Assembly (NCBI GenBank): GCA_036128855.1
Contig: JAYYPW010000003.1
Coordinates: 46,933 to 110,932 of the forward strand
Reading direction: 5' to 3'
DNA length: 64,000 nt
Source of the DNA: JAYYPW01 sp036128855
GTDB lineage: Bacteria; Pseudomonadota; Gammaproteobacteria; Comchoanobacterales; Comchoanobacteraceae
A model generated the notes under the pieces. That model saw nothing but the letters and a program-made list of their open reading frames with translations, was not told the DNA's origin and searched no databases. The first letter of the stretch is position 1. The number at the start of each line of letters is the position of its first letter. This document shows, piece by piece, positions 27,815-36,917 of the stretch. Both the position numbers and the translations under genes were made by a program.

Positions 27815-28039
27815 CTAGGATGATGCTTTAAGTCGAGTGACAATGCGGCCTTTGGTTAAGTCGTATGGAGTTATTTCAACCATTACCTTATCGCCCGTAA
27901 GTATTCTAATGTAATTTTTTCTCATCTTCCCTGAAATATGTGCAGTGATGATGTGACCGTTTGCCAGTTTGACTTTAAAAATCGTGTTTGGCATGGAGTC
28001 TATCACAACCCCTTCAAATTCCATAACGTCTTTGGACAT
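27815..28039 (-). CDS. infA: Translation initiation factor IF-1
   Basis: Single OB-fold factor that binds the ribosomal A site during initiation. I start at [10 protein letters not shown] (ATG at 28039), giving 74 residues and matching the family; a start 15 bp earlier is possible but would add an atypical [25 protein letters not shown] (split [11 protein letters not shown] and MRKNYIRIL) and [14 protein letters not shown] are nearly identical to E. coli. It is convergent with clpA, with 5 bp between stop codons. Confidence 0.97.
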   Translation of the reverse strand: MSKDVMEFEGVVIDSMPNTIFKVKLANGHIITAHISGKMRKNYIRILTGDKVMVEITPYDLTKGRIVTRLKASS

Positions 28040-28182
28040 ATATATGCGTCTCAAAAGGAATATATTATTTCCTATTTCACGATTTAATTCAATAGATTAC
28101 TTGAAAAAATGCAAGATCAATCATTATCATTGATAAGTATGGGTATAATTAGGCCGCTGGAAGGTTGTTGAAACACTAAAGA

Positions 28183-28211
28183 TTGACAGTATTGTCGTGA
28201 AATAGTAGAAT
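28183..28211 (+). promoter_or_regulatory. Consensus-like sigma-70 promoter of the membrane-protein gene at 28237
   Basis: TTGACA (28183-28188), 17-bp spacer and TAGAAT (28206-28211), 25 bp before the ATG. The predicted 5' UTR is short, about 18-20 nt, and contains no strong Shine-Dalgarno sequence. Confidence 0.7.
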
Positions 28212-28236
28212 GCGACATCCTTAAATAGCTATTTTT

Positions 28237-29556
28237 ATGTCTCAGCATAGTCGTACATTTCTTTCTCAGGTCCAAAAGTTCAATAAGTCTAGCTTCGTTG
28301 AGATGTTGACGCAAATAACCTTCCTCGCTTATTACCTAATGTTGGGGTTTTATGCGATTATTAACATACTTCTACTCACGCAAGCATTACATCTAAGGCC
28401 TGTTGTACAAATAGCTATCGCTGTGGGATGTACATTATCAGCAATTATGAATGAATACATAGATATGATGGTGACAGTGGAAAGAGACTCCCATGACGAG
28501 GTTGTTGGGGCTGAGGCCCGACAGCGTACCAAAAAAAATCTAGCATATTTACCACTTTTTCTACTCGTATCATTCACATCAACTTCGTTGGCGCTTGGAC
28601 ATTATTTCCTCACTACCTATAATATGATTTGGCTACAGCTTAGTGAGTTTCCTTTATCACGATTGCTAGAAAACAGCTATTACACTGTTTTTATAGGTTC
28701 GGCGCTTGTAGGGTTTGGCTTGACCTACATAAATAGCTTTTTCAAATACATCAATCATGTTCTCCTACCTGGGCACTTACCAAAGCAAGGGACCACTGTT
28801 GCAAGCAGACAAGCCAAGCCAGCAAAACCTTCAGAAAAGAGTCAGAAAAAAAATGATGCGTCTCCAAAAACCTGGTATACGCGTCTTTTTTCTACATTTA
28901 CAAATGCATGTAATCATTTTATAACTACAACACAATTTGCATGTAGTGCCTTGTTAAACGCTTATCTCACAAATCCTATTGTGACAGCTGTTGGTGCGAT
29001 CACGGGTGCAGCGCTCTATGGTTTAGGCGACTTCTCGCAAATGTACGGCTTGCTATATTACCTTAATATCTCAAATATCGTGGTTATAGCCCCGCACTAT
29101 GCGATTGGGCTAAGTATTGCATTTGCAGCAAATACCATCTTAGAGCGCAATGGTATCTGGGGGTATAATTTTAATCACTACGTAGATATGCATGCCAGTG
29201 AAAATAAAAACCTTAAGAAAGGTGTGAAGTCTAATTTGTTTATTCAGGCAATAAAATTTGACCATTCGATAAGGCGTTTTCTTGCTAATGCAAGACTAGC
29301 TGGAGTATTTACATTAAATGTGCTTGGCGCATTCTTACATTTTAAAGGTGGATTGAGACTGCTTGGTATGGCAACTAGTGCTGGATATTATGTGTCTCAG
29401 CGTGCTCAAGTACATTTCCAGACACGCAAAGGGAAGGACGCTGTTGTAAGCGAAAGTATAAAGCCAGATGCGAAAGAACAGCCAAATATCTTAAAGCCTA
29501 TTAGTCCTGAAAATGAGAGATTATTAGATGATAAGGTTGCGAACAGAGTTGTATAG
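28237..29556 (+). CDS. Unrecognised multipass membrane protein
   Basis: A 439-residue protein I do not recognise. Hydrophobic segments lie at about residues 25-75, 105-130, 145-168, 230-260, 270-305 and 350-375. A positively charged, low-complexity linker (about 180-215, rich in K, P, S and A) splits the membrane part in two, and the C-terminal 45 residues are hydrophilic. No transporter signature, ATP-binding motif or enzyme motif is seen. It is a single-gene unit with a near-perfect promoter, convergent with the acyl-CoA dehydrogenase gene. Together with the proteins at 8782 and 17260 it makes a set of orphan membrane proteins with long charged loops; a host-directed role is possible but unproven. 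Confidence 0.6.
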   Translation: MSQHSRTFLSQVQKFNKSSFVEMLTQITFLAYYLMLGFYAIINILLLTQALHLRPVVQIAIAVGCTLSAIMNEYIDMMVTVERDSHDEVVGAEARQRTKKNLAYLPLFLLVSFTSTSLALGHYFLTTYNMIWLQLSEFPLSRLLENSYYTVFIGSALVGFGLTYINSFFKYINHVLLPGHLPKQGTTVASRQAKPAKPSEKSQKKNDASPKTWYTRLFSTFTNACNHFITTTQFACSALLNAYLTNPIVTAVGAITGAALYGLGDFSQMYGLLYYLNISNIVVIAPHYAIGLSIAFAANTILERNGIWGYNFNHYVDMHASENKNLKKGVKSNLFIQAIKFDHSIRRFLANARLAGVFTLNVLGAFLHFKGGLRLLGMATSAGYYVSQRAQVHFQTRKGKDAVVSESIKPDAKEQPNILKPISPENERLLDDKVANRVV

Positions 29557-29581
29557 TATCAATCTAAGGGTATCGAAATAC

Positions 29582-30724
29582 CTAACCTAATATCGATCTT
29601 CCGATGATCCATCTACGTATCTCAGATGTGCCTCCTCCAATTGTATAAAGCTTAGCATCTTGCCAATACTGACCATATCTCGTTTCATGCATATATCCAT
29701 TTGCACCAGCACACTGTAAAGCCGTGTCTGCGACTTTTAGGGCCTGCTCTGAGCAGAAAAGGTAGGCAGATGCAGCAGTTTTCTGGTCTAGTTGGTTGGT
29801 GGTATAAAGATCGACACATTTCTCTATGTATGCCTCTGATGCGTGCAAAGAAGTAAATATATCTGCCATGTGGCCCTGAAGTAGTTGAAAGCGGCCGATA
29901 GGCTGGCCAAACTGTTGCCTGGTTTGTAGATAGGATTCAGTCTTGTCGTAGCACCAGTCCATAATGCCGACCGGGCCAGCTGCAAGCATGAGCCTTTCGT
30001 AGTCAAGTTGTTGAAACAAAACTTTTTTAGCAGAATGTTGTCTATTGTCTAAACGACAGTGTTTGGGGATGCGCACATTATCAAAAATGAGTGTGCCAGT
30101 AGGAGAGCTTTGCATACCTATTTTATGCATTGGTTGAGATTTAGTGATACCCTTGCTATGTGCATCCAAAATAAAAACAGCTAAATCTCGAGAATCACGA
30201 CTGTTTATTTTTGCGTAAACTAAAATAAAATCTGCATAAGGCCCGTTAGTAATCCATGTTTTTTCTCCAGATAAGATATAGCAATCCCTATTTTCGCGTG
30301 CAGTCGTTCGCATTGCCATCACGTCGCTACCCGCACTAGGTTCACTGATTGCACAGCAACCTATTTGCCCAAGCATAAGTTTTTGCAAACAGAAATTATG
30401 CCATGAATTATGCTGATATATCTGTAGGGGGTAAGTAACTAAAATATTATGAGCAAGATAGCTTAGGCCAAAACCAGGGTTGTATTTAGATAAGATCCGA
30501 ATAATGTCCCATTGTAGCTGATGAGGGATGGGTTCTTGCATAGCCGTAAAGTGTTGTCCAAGACCTAATAATCCTAGATTGCTCAGTGATTTCCATTGGT
30601 TTTTAAAGTTCTCTTCGCTAGGATGTGTAAGCGAACTATTAAAATTGCTCTCATTAATACAGTAGTTTTTTACAGTATCTAATAACATCTCCGAAACATT
30701 GGTAGTGACTTCTGGTGTTGACAT
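29582..30724 (-). CDS. Acyl-CoA dehydrogenase, isovaleryl-CoA dehydrogenase-like
   Basis: FAD enzyme of the acyl-CoA dehydrogenase family, 380 residues. FAD and substrate motifs are present: AISEPSAGSDVMAM, SGEKTWITNGPYADF, QFGQPIGRFQLLQGHMAD (QFGQPIGRFQ and LQGHMAD) and the C-terminal GGGTSEIRRWIIGR. In most members the catalytic glutamate sits just before that C-terminal motif, but here it is glycine. Instead a glutamate occurs in YERLMLAAGP (about residue 243), the position used by isovaleryl-CoA dehydrogenase. This points to leucine breakdown, the step after the branched-chain complex encoded at 40.6-43.7 kb. Exact substrate is inferred. Confidence 0.8.
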   Translation of the reverse strand: MSTPEVTTNVSEMLLDTVKNYCINESNFNSSLTHPSEENFKNQWKSLSNLGLLGLGQHFTAMQEPIPHQLQWDIIRILSKYNPGFGLSYLAHNILVTYPLQIYQHNSWHNFCLQKLMLGQIGCCAISEPSAGSDVMAMRTTARENRDCYILSGEKTWITNGPYADFILVYAKINSRDSRDLAVFILDAHSKGITKSQPMHKIGMQSSPTGTLIFDNVRIPKHCRLDNRQHSAKKVLFQQLDYERLMLAAGPVGIMDWCYDKTESYLQTRQQFGQPIGRFQLLQGHMADIFTSLHASEAYIEKCVDLYTTNQLDQKTAASAYLFCSEQALKVADTALQCAGANGYMHETRYGQYWQDAKLYTIGGGTSEIRRWIIGRSILG

Positions 30725-30777
30725 GCGGTTATATTCATCCTAATCTCGGTGTAGATTCTAATTGAGTAGTGAGCAGA

Positions 30778-32511
30778 ATGCAAAAACAAATCGTCGATCT
30801 TAGTACTCGTCACTATCCTACTATTGATGATCAAGCATTACATCCAGTTCTAAGGAGGGTATTTGCTCATAGGGGGCTCGTATCTCCAGAGTGTTATTGT
30901 CATAAAGCACACGGGCTTTTGCACCCTGACGGATTGCTTGGTATTGAAGAAGCAGCAGAGATTTTAATTTCAGCGATTAAAAGACAAAACCGAATCATCA
31001 TTGTAGGAGACTATGATTGTGATGGCGCAACATCGACCTCAGTCGCTATGCGTGGGCTGAAGATGCTTGGATGTGTGAGTATAGATTATTATATTCCAAA
31101 TCGTTTTACGCAAGGCTATGGTTTATCGGTTGAAACGGTTCTAGATGTCTACCATAAGCAAAAGCCTGATCTAATCTTGACAGTAGATAATGGTATAACG
31201 AGCATTGATGGAGTCAAAAAGGCGCAAGAGCTTGGAATTCAGGTCGTCATAACAGATCACCACCTTCCAGGCAAAGAGTTGCCAGGAGCAGAAGCCATCG
31301 TCAACCCTCAGCTCTGTGTAGAGTCATTTGGTTCAAAAAATTTAGCAGGGGTGGGTGTAGTTTTCTATTTATTGATAAAAATAAGGCAGTTACTTAGAGA
31401 TGGAAATGAAATTGACGGAGCAAAGCTACCTAATTTAGCCGAGCTGCTTGATTTAGTTGCGCTTGGTACTGTAGCAGATTTAGTACCGTTAGATAAAAAT
31501 AATCGTATACTTGTAGCGCAGGGTTTACAAAGGATCCGTGCGGGGAAGGCTTGTCCAGGTATTCAAGCTTTATGTGATGCAAGCCAGTGTCAGGTACAAC
31601 ATTTAACCTCTACAGATATTAGCTTTAAAATTGCTCCAAAACTAAACGCAGCAGGTAGGCTGGCTGATATGCGTGTTGGTGTTGAAGCTCTACTGGCGAT
31701 AGATCAACCAACTGCCGCAGGTAAGGTGCAAGAGCTTTGCGGACTAAATATGGAGAGGATGCAAATTCAGTACGGTATGGTTGATGCTGCTTTGAAAATG
31801 GTGGCCCAAGATAAAAAAGGTAATCAGGGTATATGCTTGTTCCACAAGGAGTGGCATCAGGGCGTAATAGGGATTTTAGCATCCAAGATTAAAGAGAAGG
31901 TGTACCAACCAACAGTAATACTTGCAGCAGATGATGATGGAGAAACCATCAAGGGGTCTGCACGATCAATACCAGGAATAAATATACGAGAAGTCTTTGC
32001 AGATATTGCACAAGAACGGCCAGACGTATTAGTTAAGTTTGGTGGACATGCAATGGCTGCAGGTCTAACACTACGCCAGAGTGCATTAAGTGCATTCAAA
32101 GAGCTATACCATACAAAAATATCCTCTATGGATGAGAATAAGTTTATAAAAAAACTTGAGATAGATGGTTATCTACTAGCGCATGAGCTCACTATCACGA
32201 CTGCCGAAGTAATACGGGATTATGGTATTTGGGGTCTAGGCTTTGCAGAGCCTGTGTTTATGAATGAAGCCATAGTATGTCAGCATAAGTGGCTAAAGGG
32301 GCAGCATTTGAAGTTACGGTTAGATGTGAAGTCAGAGAGGCAGGTTGATGCGATGTGGTTTTTTGCACCAGAGAGTGCGCAGCGTATGTGTCGTATAGGA
32401 GAGAACATTAGTATTTACTACACTATACAGGTGCAGAGTTATCTTGGCATAAAGAGAATGTGCCTACATGTGGTTGATGCTGTTGAAGTTCAGCCAGAAA
32501 AAGTCAGCTAA
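30778..32511 (+). CDS. recJ: Single-stranded-DNA-specific exonuclease RecJ
   Basis: 5'-3' exonuclease of the DHH family, used in recombination and mismatch repair; 577 residues from the ATG at 30778 (a GTG at 30769 is the alternative). Motif I VGDYDCDGATSTSV, motif II TVDNGI, the DHH motif ITDHHLPG and motif IV LGTVADLVPL are intact and supply the manganese ligands. The DHHA1 segment has GSARSIPGINIRE and FGGHAMAAGLT, followed by the C-terminal OB-fold. The stop codon lies inside a terminator hairpin. Confidence 0.95.
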   Translation: MQKQIVDLSTRHYPTIDDQALHPVLRRVFAHRGLVSPECYCHKAHGLLHPDGLLGIEEAAEILISAIKRQNRIIIVGDYDCDGATSTSVAMRGLKMLGCVSIDYYIPNRFTQGYGLSVETVLDVYHKQKPDLILTVDNGITSIDGVKKAQELGIQVVITDHHLPGKELPGAEAIVNPQLCVESFGSKNLAGVGVVFYLLIKIRQLLRDGNEIDGAKLPNLAELLDLVALGTVADLVPLDKNNRILVAQGLQRIRAGKACPGIQALCDASQCQVQHLTSTDISFKIAPKLNAAGRLADMRVGVEALLAIDQPTAAGKVQELCGLNMERMQIQYGMVDAALKMVAQDKKGNQGICLFHKEWHQGVIGILASKIKEKVYQPTVILAADDDGETIKGSARSIPGINIREVFADIAQERPDVLVKFGGHAMAAGLTLRQSALSAFKELYHTKISSMDENKFIKKLEIDGYLLAHELTITTAEVIRDYGIWGLGFAEPVFMNEAIVCQHKWLKGQHLKLRLDVKSERQVDAMWFFAPESAQRMCRIGENISIYYTIQVQSYLGIKRMCLHVVDAVEVQPEKVS

Positions 32512-32529
32512 GTTTTAGCTCTTTTTTTT
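32506..32529 (+). terminator. Intrinsic terminator of recJ
   Basis: AGCTAA (32506-32511) pairs with TTAGCT (32515-32520) across a 3-nt loop, and C plus eight T follow. The recJ stop is in the left arm. The T-tract is also the complement of the last lysine codons of the convergent rpmE. Confidence 0.65.
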
Positions 32530-32742
32530 CTGTGGTGTTGTAAAGTCACCAAACTTAAGGTTGAACTTCTCAACTGCACCGGTACTGACCATTCTTCGTT
32601 CACCAGTGTAGGCGGAGTGACACTTGTTACACTGCTCGACAATTAAACTGTTTGAGTAATATGCGCCAACAAGCTTAAACTTGTTGCCACAACCTGAGCA
32701 AGAAACCTGAACTGTAATCATTTCTGGATGAATTTTTTTCAT
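32515..32742 (-). CDS. rpmE: 50S ribosomal protein L31
   Basis: Ribosomal protein L31 of the zinc-binding type, 75 residues. Cysteines at about 15, 18, 38 and 41 (CSGC and CNKC) form the zinc ribbon, so this is the C+ form that Zur-repressed C- paralogues replace under zinc starvation. KKIHPEM at the start and the GERRMVSTGAVEKFNLKFG segment fit the family. The C-terminus ends in three lysines and a serine, encoded by the same A/T run that forms the recJ terminator tail. Confidence 0.96.
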   Translation of the reverse strand: MKKIHPEMITVQVSCSGCGNKFKLVGAYYSNSLIVEQCNKCHSAYTGERRMVSTGAVEKFNLKFGDFTTPQKKKS

Positions 32743-32770
32743 AACACAATAACTAGAAAAGAGTTGAATT

Positions 32771-32790
32771 ATATCAGTATATCCTGATAT
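32771..32790. repeat. 7-bp inverted repeat between rpmE and ftsK
   Basis: ATATCAG (32771-32777) and CTGATAT (32784-32790) are exact complements around a 6-nt centre, 28 bp upstream of rpmE. It could be an operator for rpmE, or a chance palindrome in AT-rich DNA. Confidence 0.35.
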
Positions 32791-32830
32791 TTGGCAAGTT
32801 ATTTTTAAAATATTATTGCATCCTTACTTG

Positions 32831-32859
32831 TTTACATCCAATAAGATGCTAGGTATTAT
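32831..32859 (+). promoter_or_regulatory. Candidate promoter of ftsK
   Basis: TTTACA (32831-32836), 17-bp spacer, TATTAT (32854-32859), each five of six consensus bases, 32 bp before the ftsK ATG. Confidence 0.55.
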
Positions 32860-32891
32860 GAATATATATATAAAAACACACACGCAACACA

Positions 32892-35243
32892 ATGTTTGCC
32901 ATACCAACACAAAAAAATGTAATCGAATCAGCTTCTATATGTTTAGTCGCACTATCCTTATTTCTTTGTGCCGCATTAGTAGATTTCCACATGACTATTT
33001 ACTCTACTGCGATACATCCAGAGCAACATTTAGTAGGTATCATGGGATATAACCTAGCGCATTTTGCATTTATGCTTTTTGGCTACGGAGCATATGCTTT
33101 ACCAGTGTGTAGTATGCAGCTAGCAATACTAATACACAGAACTTACCAAGCAACTTCACATGGCCAGCGTGCACTCTTTTTTATTGGGTTGTTATTAGCA
33201 TCGTTAAGTTCACTTGGGCTATGTAATGCCCTGATGAATATTTCCGCAAACTTCCCTGCGACTTCAGGTGGGGTCATAGGCTTCTATATAGACAATCTCT
33301 GCTTTACTTATCTAAACACTACAGGATCTATCTTGTTCCTCTCGACAGCATTTCTGGTTGGAGTGCATATGAGTACTGAGATAATATCTAAACTTTCGCT
33401 GAGCATAGTTAAGTTGATCTCTTATCTCAATCTTATGATCAAGGACTACATGAGTTCACTTGCATCGAGACAGCAACTTTGTAATAACGAATTACAAAAC
33501 GAGCAGGGGCGAGTATCTGACACGCCAATTGATATCAATTTAGTGGGCGATAGCGAAGAAATTTCCAATAGCGATAGAGTTGCGCCTGCTATACCTAAAC
33601 ATATGTCGTTGCAAAGTAAGAAAAGAGTTCGCCAGAAAAAGCCAAAGAAACCTGAGATGGTGATAGACTTGAGTAAGGCTCGCCCACATCAAGACCCAAT
33701 TGATCTAGATTCAGTAAAACAGAGGCCGCTTGAAACAGTTAAAGACTCAAACGTAGACGCAGACGAGCCCCCCTTAATACAGGCAACTCCTCCCCTCGAG
33801 CTCCTACACAAGCAAACCGATGGCGAGGAAATGCAGCATGATCCAAAGAAAGTCCGCGAATTAAGTGAGGCGCTAGAGCGTAAACTCGCAGATTTTAATG
33901 TTCAATGCCAGGTTGTTAATGTGCAGCCTGGGCCTGTGATAACGCGATATGAGCTTGCTTTAGCTGCAGGCACAAAAGCAAGTAAGGTTTCTGGTCTTGC
34001 ACGAGATTTAGCGCGTTCATTATCAATACCTAGTGTTCGTGTTGTAGAAGTTATACCTGGCAAATCAACGATTGGTATTGAGATTCCGAATTTCAAAAGA
34101 AATACTGTGGGCTTGCGGAAACTATTTGAATCTGACCGTTTTCAGAGTGCTAAGTCGCCTCTCAGTCTCGCTTTAGGTGTAGATATTAGTGGTCAACCAG
34201 TCGTTGTAGATTTAGCAAAAATGCCACACCTACTCGTTGCGGGCACAACGGGATCAGGTAAATCTGTGGGCTTGAATGCACTACTGCTAAGTATGCTATT
34301 TAGAACTTCTCCAGAGGATCTAAGATTGATACTGATCGACCCAAAAATGCTCGAGTTCGCTGTTTATGAAGGTATTCCACATTTACTAACTCCAGTGGTC
34401 ACAGATATGAAAGATGCCGCCAGCGCACTACACTGGTGTGTGAATGAGATGGAAAGGCGCTATAAGCTTATGTCTGATGTAGGTGTCCGAAATATCACCG
34501 GATATAATACAAAACTAGATGAAATATCTAAACTAGGCAGTTATATTGGCGCCTCAGGTATTGAACACCAAGGTCATTTACCCAATATCGTTGTGATTGC
34601 TGATGAGTTTGCCGATATGATGATGATGGTCGGTAAAAAAGTAGAGCAACTCATTGCAAGGCTTGCGCAGAAAGCTCGAGCTGCAGGCATACATCTAATC
34701 TTAGCAACGCAAAGGCCCTCTGTTGACGTAATTACCGGTCTAATAAAGGCAAACATACCAACAAGGTTATCTTTTCAGGTGTCCTCTAAGATTGATTCTA
34801 GGACAATTATTGACCAACAAGGTGCCGAAGCATTGTTAGGTGCTGGTGACATGCTTTATTTATCGCCTGGGTCAGGCGTTCCATTACGTGCACATGGTGC
34901 CTATGTGTCAGATGAGGCTGTGGCATCTGTTGTGGCGCACTTGAGGAAAACAGCTCAGCCTAACTACATTGAAGAAATAACCAAAACAGACATTGAAGCA
35001 AAAGAGGGTAGTTCTTCCTCGCGGTCTGATGCCGGGGATGTAGACCCACTATTTGATGAAGCTGTGGATATTGTTGTACGTACTAGAAAAGCATCTATAT
35101 CAAGTGTACAACGAAGGTTGCGGATAGGGTATAATCGAGCTGCATGTTTGATTGAAAAAATGGAAGCAGAAGGAATCGTATCTAGTACAGAGGCTACTGG
35201 ACAAAGAGAGGTCCTTGCTCCTAATCCAGAAGAGAATCGATAA
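32892..35243 (+). CDS. ftsK: DNA translocase FtsK
   Basis: Septal DNA pump that clears the chromosome terminus and activates XerCD; 783 residues. Four N-terminal transmembrane helices (about 12-165) anchor it at the septum. A charged linker (about 185-310) is much shorter than in E. coli FtsK. The motor follows: alpha/beta domains, Walker [30 protein letters not shown] (split DPKMLEF and YEGIPHLL), Walker [14 protein letters not shown] and [14 protein letters not shown]. The C-terminal winged-helix gamma domain that reads KOPS sites is present ([15 protein letters not shown]). It carries its own promoter and is followed by an empty 429-bp gap. Confidence 0.97.
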   Translation: MFAIPTQKNVIESASICLVALSLFLCAALVDFHMTIYSTAIHPEQHLVGIMGYNLAHFAFMLFGYGAYALPVCSMQLAILIHRTYQATSHGQRALFFIGLLLASLSSLGLCNALMNISANFPATSGGVIGFYIDNLCFTYLNTTGSILFLSTAFLVGVHMSTEIISKLSLSIVKLISYLNLMIKDYMSSLASRQQLCNNELQNEQGRVSDTPIDINLVGDSEEISNSDRVAPAIPKHMSLQSKKRVRQKKPKKPEMVIDLSKARPHQDPIDLDSVKQRPLETVKDSNVDADEPPLIQATPPLELLHKQTDGEEMQHDPKKVRELSEALERKLADFNVQCQVVNVQPGPVITRYELALAAGTKASKVSGLARDLARSLSIPSVRVVEVIPGKSTIGIEIPNFKRNTVGLRKLFESDRFQSAKSPLSLALGVDISGQPVVVDLAKMPHLLVAGTTGSGKSVGLNALLLSMLFRTSPEDLRLILIDPKMLEFAVYEGIPHLLTPVVTDMKDAASALHWCVNEMERRYKLMSDVGVRNITGYNTKLDEISKLGSYIGASGIEHQGHLPNIVVIADEFADMMMMVGKKVEQLIARLAQKARAAGIHLILATQRPSVDVITGLIKANIPTRLSFQVSSKIDSRTIIDQQGAEALLGAGDMLYLSPGSGVPLRAHGAYVSDEAVASVVAHLRKTAQPNYIEEITKTDIEAKEGSSSSRSDAGDVDPLFDEAVDIVVRTRKASISSVQRRLRIGYNRAACLIEKMEAEGIVSSTEATGQREVLAPNPEENR

Positions 35244-35672
35244 AAAAGTATATGAATATATAGCTTTATAAATCCTCTAATCTATTATCTTTGAGCTATG
35301 GCAAGCACTTGGTGCTTATCTGACGAATATTAATAATCTTAGTTATATAAAGATATCATTATTAGCATTTGGCTCATAATAAATTGATTTAGTGAAGCAG
35401 AAGTAGAGGTAGCGCCGTTATTGACCAAGACAAGACCTACTCTATACAAAAATACTATTCGCCATACTACTACAGATGCACAATACTAATATCGTCACCT
35501 TAGATGTATCTTTAAAGTGGTTACAGCGCTACTCTTAAATCAAGAGTTGTCTTGCGGAGGTTGGTTGTCAGAATAACCAAAAAAATAGCCAACATAGCCT
35601 ACATGTGTTTTAATGAGCTAAATGATAGTCATATAGTTTAATTAATTAGTATGGAATAAGAGCTATGAAAAA
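35244..35672. other. Gene-free gap between ftsK and serS
   Basis: No ORF of credible length on either strand. I see two short hairpins, AAGCAC/GTGCTT (35303-35317, possibly the end of the ftsK transcript but without a T-tract) and CAAGA/TCTTG near 35540-35555. I see no tRNA, promoter or repeat. In many gammaproteobacteria lolA lies just after ftsK. Confidence 0.5.
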
Positions 35673-36914
35673 CTATCTGATTGAAAGATATGGCTTCAAT
35701 ACTTCAGGTATGGAGATTTCACCGTTTGCGGTTTGAAAATTCTCAAGTACTGCTATAAGCGCTCTACCAACAGCAACACCTGAGCCATTGATTGTGTGAG
35801 GGAAATATTTTTTGCCATCTGAGTTTTTCATTTTTACTCCCATACGTCGGGATTGAAAGTCTCGTGTATTCGAACAGGAGGAAATTTCTCTATAACAGCC
35901 TTGGCTTGGTAGCCAAACCTCAATGTCAAAGGTTTTTGCAGCTGAGAAACCAAGATCCCCGCCGCATAATGAGACCACTCTATACGGAAGCTTTAATAAA
36001 TCTAAAATATTTGTTGCGTGCTCTAACATACATAGTAACTCAGCATCAGAGTGATCTGGCTCAGTTATTTTGACTAGCTCAACTTTCTCAAATTGATGTT
36101 GTCTGAAAATACCCTTTGTATCTTTTCCATAAGAACCAGCTTCTTGGCGAAAACATACTGTGTGTGCACAGAGATTCAAGGGTATATCTCCATTGTCAGA
36201 GTACTTGATTATGTTGGTAAGAGGAACCTCTGCCGTGGGTATAAGGGCGAGATTGTGGTCTTCTATAAAAAATATATCATCACTGAATTTAGGTAATTGA
36301 CCCGTACCTTCCAGTGATTCAGGTTTAACGAGTAATGGCAGATTGTATTCCGTATAGCCATGTTTATGGACATGCACATCTAGCATAAACTGGGAGAGTG
36401 CACGATGAAGTTGCGCTGCAACTCCACTAAGTACTGCAAATCTCGACCCAGATAAGCCTGCACCTGACTTCATATCAATTCCTTCGAGTATCTGCATATG
36501 GTCTTTTGTTGGAAAATCAAAACAAGGGACCTTACCTACTTCCTTGATAAGAAGATTATCGTTCTCGGAATTACCAATTGGGACATCATTATCTGGAATA
36601 TTAGGTATATCTAACAAGAATGACTTAATATCAAGGGCAAGTGATTTATACTTATCTTCAGCCACTTTAGTAGCCGTTGTTAGCGCTTCAGCCTTAGCTA
36701 ACAGTGTATCACAATTTTCATTTGCAGATTTAGCTTTACCGATACTCCTCGCGATATCGTTACGGTCTTTTTGCAAGGATTCTGCTTGAGACTGTAAATG
36801 CTTACGCTTAGTGTCAAGGCTCGTAAACCTATCAGAGTCTAGTTTGTAGCCCTTTTTTTGTAATTGTGCTTTTACAGTCTGCAGTTGTTCACGTAGAAGC
36901 TTTGTATCTATCAT
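35673..36914 (-). CDS. serS: Seryl-tRNA synthetase
   Basis: Class II synthetase, 413 residues. The N-terminal antiparallel coiled coil (about 30-100) that grips the long arm of tRNA-Ser is clear. Motif 2 FRQEAGSYGKDTKGIFRQHQF (split FRQEAGSYGKDT and GIFRQHQF) and motif 3 with NGSGVAVGRALIAVLEN are intact, as are TAEVPLTN and the EISSCSNTRDFQSRR region (EISSCSN and DFQSRR). Slightly shorter than E. coli (430). It is directly preceded, 3 bp away on the same strand, by the Bax-inhibitor-like gene. Confidence 0.97.
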   Translation of the reverse strand: MIDTKLLREQLQTVKAQLQKKGYKLDSDRFTSLDTKRKHLQSQAESLQKDRNDIARSIGKAKSANENCDTLLAKAEALTTATKVAEDKYKSLALDIKSFLLDIPNIPDNDVPIGNSENDNLLIKEVGKVPCFDFPTKDHMQILEGIDMKSGAGLSGSRFAVLSGVAAQLHRALSQFMLDVHVHKHGYTEYNLPLLVKPESLEGTGQLPKFSDDIFFIEDHNLALIPTAEVPLTNIIKYSDNGDIPLNLCAHTVCFRQEAGSYGKDTKGIFRQHQFEKVELVKITEPDHSDAELLCMLEHATNILDLLKLPYRVVSLCGGDLGFSAAKTFDIEVWLPSQGCYREISSCSNTRDFQSRRMGVKMKNSDGKKYFPHTINGSGVAVGRALIAVLENFQTANGEISIPEVLKPYLSIR

Positions 36915-36917
36915 AGC

